Below, one piece after another: positions 13,348 to 16,353 of a stretch of DNA of 16,353 bases. Each line of letters starts with the position of its first letter. Positions within the stretch are counted from its first letter, which is position 1. Position numbers and translations under genes: made by a program. Location: positions 1-16,353 of the forward strand of contig CAZYGG010000076.1 in NCBI GenBank assembly GCA_964647585.1. Reading direction: 5' to 3'. The notes under the pieces are model-generated. The model was given only the letters and a program-made list of their open reading frames with translations, was not told the origin of the DNA and did no database searches. This DNA comes from CAJINA01 sp964647585 (GTDB taxonomy: Bacteria; Desulfobacterota; Desulfobacteria; Desulfobacterales; CAJINA01).

Positions 13348-14310
13348 TCAGTTTGGTCGCAGGTTTATTAAGGCCCAATAAAGCCCCTTTACCACTGCCT
13401 GCATTTTCACGAAGTCCAACGTCTCGATCACATCCGATCCTTGATGGTAGTTGGGGTTTCTATAGAAAGCGGTGTCGGTAATCATGACCGCCGGGTATTT
13501 AAATTTCCAAAAATTCAGGTGGTCCGAAAAGTCGACCCCGGGCAGGAACGCCGGTGCCCTGAGGCTCTCGACATCGATGGCTGCCAGTCCCAGGGCGCCC
13601 TTGAAATGCATGACAAGTTTAGAACTGCTGAAATTACCTACGACGCCGATGAAATTGCCCCGGGTCGGGTAAAAGAGTTTCATGACCGACAGGGGATACT
13701 CCTGCGATTTTGGCGCATCGATATAATACCCGATCATTTCCAGGCAGGCCATACCCAGTACCCGGACACCGGCGTCGTGCAGCGAACGGGCATGGATATA
13801 GCTGCCCATTGATTCCGAACGAAAAACAGGGGGTTCTTCCAGCGTATAGGCGGCAAAGTCAATCCGGTAGTCTAGTTGCGGCGCATATTTTTGAAAGAGG
13901 CCGGCGACGGCCAGGAGCCCGGCTATCCCGGACGCGTTGTCATCTGCGCCGGGCTGTTCTTCACAGACATCATAATGGGCTCCCAGGATAAAGCGGGGCG
14001 CGTCGGCGGGGCCATAGGAAGCCAGGATGTTTTTGTATTCACGCGGGCCGGCATTAAATTTCTGAGCACTTGGTTTATACCCGTAGTGTGCGAACTGGGC
14101 TTCAATGTAATCGGCCACCCTGTTCAGGGAGGCGATATTGCGATAATTCCTGGGTGGGTATACGCCGGTCAAATTTTCCACGACGGCAGATAGTACGGCC
14201 TTGTCCACCGAAACGGCAGGGTTTTCATATGAGGTGTTTGCAGGCATGCAGCCACCTGGTAAGGCTATTGCTACCAGTAACAGGAAGCGTTGTTTTAAAC
14301 CTGTAGTCAC
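13348..14310 (-). CDS. Exported M28-family zinc aminopeptidase
   Basis: A 320-residue M28 metallopeptidase. The N-terminus has an export signal (LKQRFLLLVAIALPGGC); C21 could be lipidated, but the -3 residue is Pro, so the lipobox is not canonical. Zinc-site features: H112 and D114 in GAHYD, D123/D124 in GADDNASG bridging two zincs, catalytic E158 with E159 in TLEEPP, E191 in LEMIGY, and H289 in YHQGSD. SDH (262-264) shapes the active site. M28 enzymes remove N-terminal amino acids from peptides outside the cytoplasm; specificity is not predictable here. The start is GTG at 14310, as no ATG fits upstream in frame; the Shine-Dalgarno is weak. It is first in a leftward set with the YbjQ-domain and DUF3795 genes, whose link to peptidase function is unknown. 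Confidence 0.88.
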   Translation of the reverse strand: MTTGLKQRFLLLVAIALPGGCMPANTSYENPAVSVDKAVLSAVVENLTGVYPPRNYRNIASLNRVADYIEAQFAHYGYKPSAQKFNAGPREYKNILASYGPADAPRFILGAHYDVCEEQPGADDNASGIAGLLAVAGLFQKYAPQLDYRIDFAAYTLEEPPVFRSESMGSYIHARSLHDAGVRVLGMACLEMIGYYIDAPKSQEYPLSVMKLFYPTRGNFIGVVGNFSSSKLVMHFKGALGLAAIDVESLRAPAFLPGVDFSDHLNFWKFKYPAVMITDTAFYRNPNYHQGSDVIETLDFVKMQAVVKGLYWALINLRPN

Positions 14311-14511
14311 GGCAATAACATTGAATTACTGGCCACCGGCAGCGGCCGGATAATGGATGCAGCATATGGATAGAACGCTAACACAAACAAGCGTGGATTG
14401 CCAGCGGCATCATCCCTGCCCGGTGCGCAGCTTCGCGGTAAGGGCAGCCGTAAAATGGTTGTGAAGGGTTGCCGGGGTATAGCAAAAATGGTAGTAGCTT
14501 TGTTTCCCAAT

Positions 14512-14540
14512 TTGAATATTTTCAGATCCATTGCGATACT
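14512..14540 (+). promoter_or_regulatory. Possible promoter of the EamA-thioesterase pair
   Basis: TTGAAT (14512-14517) and GATACT (14535-14540) are spaced by 17 bases, each 4/6 to consensus, with a predicted start about 15 bases before the ATG at 14561. The remaining divergent gap (14311-14511) has a 6-bp inverted repeat CTGCCC/GGGCAG (14416-14447) and no gene. Confidence 0.3.
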
Positions 14541-14560
14541 GCTTTAACCAGGAAATAGAG

Positions 14561-15445
14561 ATGGAAACCCAGGAGAAGATCAGGCTTGACGCTGCCGTGG
14601 CCGGACCGCTCTTCATGTTGTCGGCGGCGCTGCTGTTCACCGCGCTCAACATTCTTGTGAAGCTGCTTGGCCCGCAGTTCAATGTCTGGCATATCGGTTT
14701 TTTCAGGTTCTGCGGCGGGGCTCTAGTGCTGCTGGCAATCTTTGGGCGTCACCGGAACCCCTACCGGGGATACAATATCCGGCTGCTGATTATTCGCGGA
14801 TGCACGGGGTCCATCGCGTTCATAGGGGTTATCACCGCCATCCGGCTGCTGCCGGTCTCAACAGCGCTGGTCATTTTTTATTCCTTTCCAGCTTTTTCCG
14901 CTATTGCTTCCTATGTGATCTACGGTGAGCGCATGGGCAAGCTCGAAATCGGCTGTATCGCCCTGGTTATGGTCGGGGTAGCGGTTTTATTTGATTTCAA
15001 GTTTACCGGCGGCTTTTTTGGCCAGGCCATCGCCCTGGCAGGCGGTGTATTCGCGGGGATTACGGTCACCCTGATCCGGTCGCTGCGCGCCCATAATGGA
15101 CCGGTGATCATCTATCTCTATTTTTGCACCATGGGCACCCTGGTAACGTTGCCGATGTTTGCCCTTAACCCTGTTTTTCCAGCCACCCCGGCAGAGTGGG
15201 CCATGATCCTGGGCATTATTTTTTCTTCGGTGCTGGCCCAGTTGATGATGAACCAGGGTTTTTTCTACTGCCGGGGATGGGAGGGCGGGGTCTTCATGTC
15301 CAGTGAAGTCATTTTTACCGCAGTGGTTGGAATTGTCTTTTTGGGGGATCCGGCAACCCTGCAATTCTGGATCGGGGGGTTCATGATTCTGGGTAGTGTT
15401 GTCGCTCTCAACCGTTTAAAGGCCGGGAAGGAGAATAGTTCCTGA
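14561..15445 (+). CDS. EamA/DMT-superfamily transporter
   Basis: A 294-residue inner-membrane protein with ten predicted TM helices in two EamA repeats (about 12-138 and 155-290), the size and layout of drug/metabolite exporters such as RhtA, YdcZ or SAM carriers. Typical features are GPLFMLSAALLFTALNILVK at the start of repeat 1, the FFRFCGGALVLL loop, SFPAFSAIASYVIYGERM before the end of repeat 1, and SSEVIFTAVVGIVFLGD near the end of repeat 2. I chose ATG at 14561 because AGGA (14550-14553) is 7 bases upstream; an in-frame TTG at 14531 would add 10 hydrophilic residues and has no ribosome binding site. The stop overlaps the ATG of the thioesterase gene by one base (TGATG), so the two are coupled. 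The substrate is unknown; export of a small metabolite is typical for the family. Confidence 0.88.
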   Translation: METQEKIRLDAAVAGPLFMLSAALLFTALNILVKLLGPQFNVWHIGFFRFCGGALVLLAIFGRHRNPYRGYNIRLLIIRGCTGSIAFIGVITAIRLLPVSTALVIFYSFPAFSAIASYVIYGERMGKLEIGCIALVMVGVAVLFDFKFTGGFFGQAIALAGGVFAGITVTLIRSLRAHNGPVIIYLYFCTMGTLVTLPMFALNPVFPATPAEWAMILGIIFSSVLAQLMMNQGFFYCRGWEGGVFMSSEVIFTAVVGIVFLGDPATLQFWIGGFMILGSVVALNRLKAGKENSS

Positions 15446-16239
15446 TGAACAAGCATCTTTTTGATCAAGATACCCGGATAACGCCGGGGGGCGATAACCG
15501 CTATAAAACCGCAGTCACCGGAAACTGGTCCATTAACGGGACGCCGGATGGCGGCTACCTGATGGCCCTGCTGGCCCGGGCGGCCATGGAACACAGTGAA
15601 AAAAGAGGCCTGTCGGTTCTGACCGCTAATTTCATAGCGCGCAGTGAACCCGGCCCGGCCGAGTTGACCGTTGCCAAGATGGGCGCGACCCGGAACTTTG
15701 ATCGCTGGCAGGTCAGCCTGATTCAGGCGCAGGCTGAAAGGCTCCATTCAATGGTCACCCTCACAAACCCTTCGCCCGGTAAGGCCGGGCAGCGATATGA
15801 AAAATCAGCGCCGGTGCTTGCCCCGCCTGAAGCCTGTACCAGGTTCGGGGAAATGCCGGGCTACACGCTGTTCGACAACATGGATGTCCTGCTGGATCCA
15901 GGCTGTTGCGGCTGGACTGCCGGGGACCTGGCCGAGCGGTCGGAACTCAGGGGCTGGATCAAATTCAAGGATGACCGCCCTTTTGATCAGGCCGCCCTGA
16001 TGCTGATCGCGGATGCATTTCCACCGCCTATTTTCGTCAGCCAGGGGATGGTTGCCTGGGTACCCACCCTGGAGATGTCGGTGAATATTCGCAACCTGCC
16101 GGAGACGCGGTGGTTGAAATGTGTTTTTCGCTCCCGGTTCCTCAATGGCGGTATGGTGGAAGAAGACGGTGAGATCTGGGATGAAGCCGGGGACCTGGTG
16201 GCGATTTCCAGGCAGATAGCGCAGTATCGCAAGACGTAG
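15445..16239 (+). CDS. Acyl-CoA thioesterase-like double-hotdog protein
   Basis: A 264-residue cytoplasmic protein of the TesB-like/4HBT_3 thioesterase group with two hotdog domains (about 15-110 and 145-262). Visible: the substrate-entry motif NWSINGTPDGGYLMALLARA (27-46), TANFIARSEPGPAELTV (60-76) and, in the second half, RGWIKF followed by ADAFPPPIF (189-197) and the terminal AISRQIAQYR. Members hydrolyse acyl-CoA to free acid and CoA; chain length is not readable. GGAAGGAGAA (about 15426-15435) provides ribosome binding within the end of the EamA gene. Coupling to an exporter suggests release of an acid from CoA followed by export, but this pairing is an inference. A GAGTC tandem repeat begins 4 bases after the stop. 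Confidence 0.85.
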   Translation: MNKHLFDQDTRITPGGDNRYKTAVTGNWSINGTPDGGYLMALLARAAMEHSEKRGLSVLTANFIARSEPGPAELTVAKMGATRNFDRWQVSLIQAQAERLHSMVTLTNPSPGKAGQRYEKSAPVLAPPEACTRFGEMPGYTLFDNMDVLLDPGCCGWTAGDLAERSELRGWIKFKDDRPFDQAALMLIADAFPPPIFVSQGMVAWVPTLEMSVNIRNLPETRWLKCVFRSRFLNGGMVEEDGEIWDEAGDLVAISRQIAQYRKT

Positions 16240-16242
16240 CAG

Positions 16243-16291
16243 GAGTCAGGAGTCGGGAGTCAGGAGTCGGGAGTCAGGAGTCGGGAGTCAG
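16243..16291 (+). repeat. 7-bp tandem repeat, seven copies
   Basis: The unit GAGTCRG is repeated exactly seven times without error, alternating A and G at position six, so the true period is 14 bp. It lies 4 bases after the thioesterase stop and is noncoding in context. The last 62 bases of the window (16292-16353) show no gene or motif I can support. Confidence 0.9.
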
Positions 16292-16353
16292 GAAGAGCGG
16301 TCCGATCCTGATATAGGTTGTCACATAGCCGCGGAGGGCGATAAGCTATGGGG

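Noticed and set aside
16243..16291. CRISPR array
   Set aside because: Units are 7 bp and directly adjacent with no spacers; no cas gene is present.

Overview
The window looks like chromosomal DNA of a GC-rich Gram-negative bacterium, most likely a Desulfobacterota (delta-proteobacterial) anaerobe. I infer this from exported metal-handling proteins, a Cys-rich DUF3795 protein, a DUF2318/FtsX/LolD-type module and short dispersed intergenic repeats; there is no rRNA or other strict taxonomic marker. I see no tRNA, rRNA, CRISPR array, transposase or phage gene.

Layout. (1) 1-1877: the 5' end of a leftward acidic repeat protein, the rRNA methyltransferase RsmE (rightward) and a HAD-IB phosphatase (leftward). 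(2) 1878-8071: the most interesting block. A divergent control region with two TetR-type palindromes precedes a rightward set: class III aminotransferase (glutamate-1-semialdehyde-aminomutase-like), FGGY carbohydrate kinase, class II aldolase, TetR regulator (start overlaps the aldolase stop) and, after two hairpins, an MFS transporter that resembles the FLVCR choline/ethanolamine carriers. Together they look like import, deamination (or amino shift), phosphorylation and aldol cleavage of an amino-bearing polyol or sugar, under local TetR control. The substrate is unknown. (3) 8134-11943: a leftward cluster. In transcription order it has a Cys-rich exported protein, a membrane-anchored DUF2318 (FtrD-like) protein, an FtsX/MacB-type permease with a periplasmic CxxC, a LolD-type ATPase and a Spy/ZraP-like Cys-bearing periplasmic protein. 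DUF2318+permease+ATPase matches the accessory half of P19/Ftr1 iron-uptake clusters, but P19 and the Ftr1 permease are not here. A repeat element and twin hairpins separate the permease from the ATPase. (4) 12168-14310: a leftward set of M28 peptidase, two-TM YbjQ-domain protein and DUF3795 Cys-rich protein. (5) 14561-16239: a rightward EamA/DMT exporter coupled to a double-hotdog thioesterase, followed by a 7-bp tandem repeat.

Start codons were chosen from Shine-Dalgarno positions. Several are non-ATG: GTG for the kinase and the M28 peptidase, TTG for the MFS transporter and the DUF3795 protein. No gene-free stretch exceeds 300 bases; the longer intergenic regions are described as features or within neighbouring entries.
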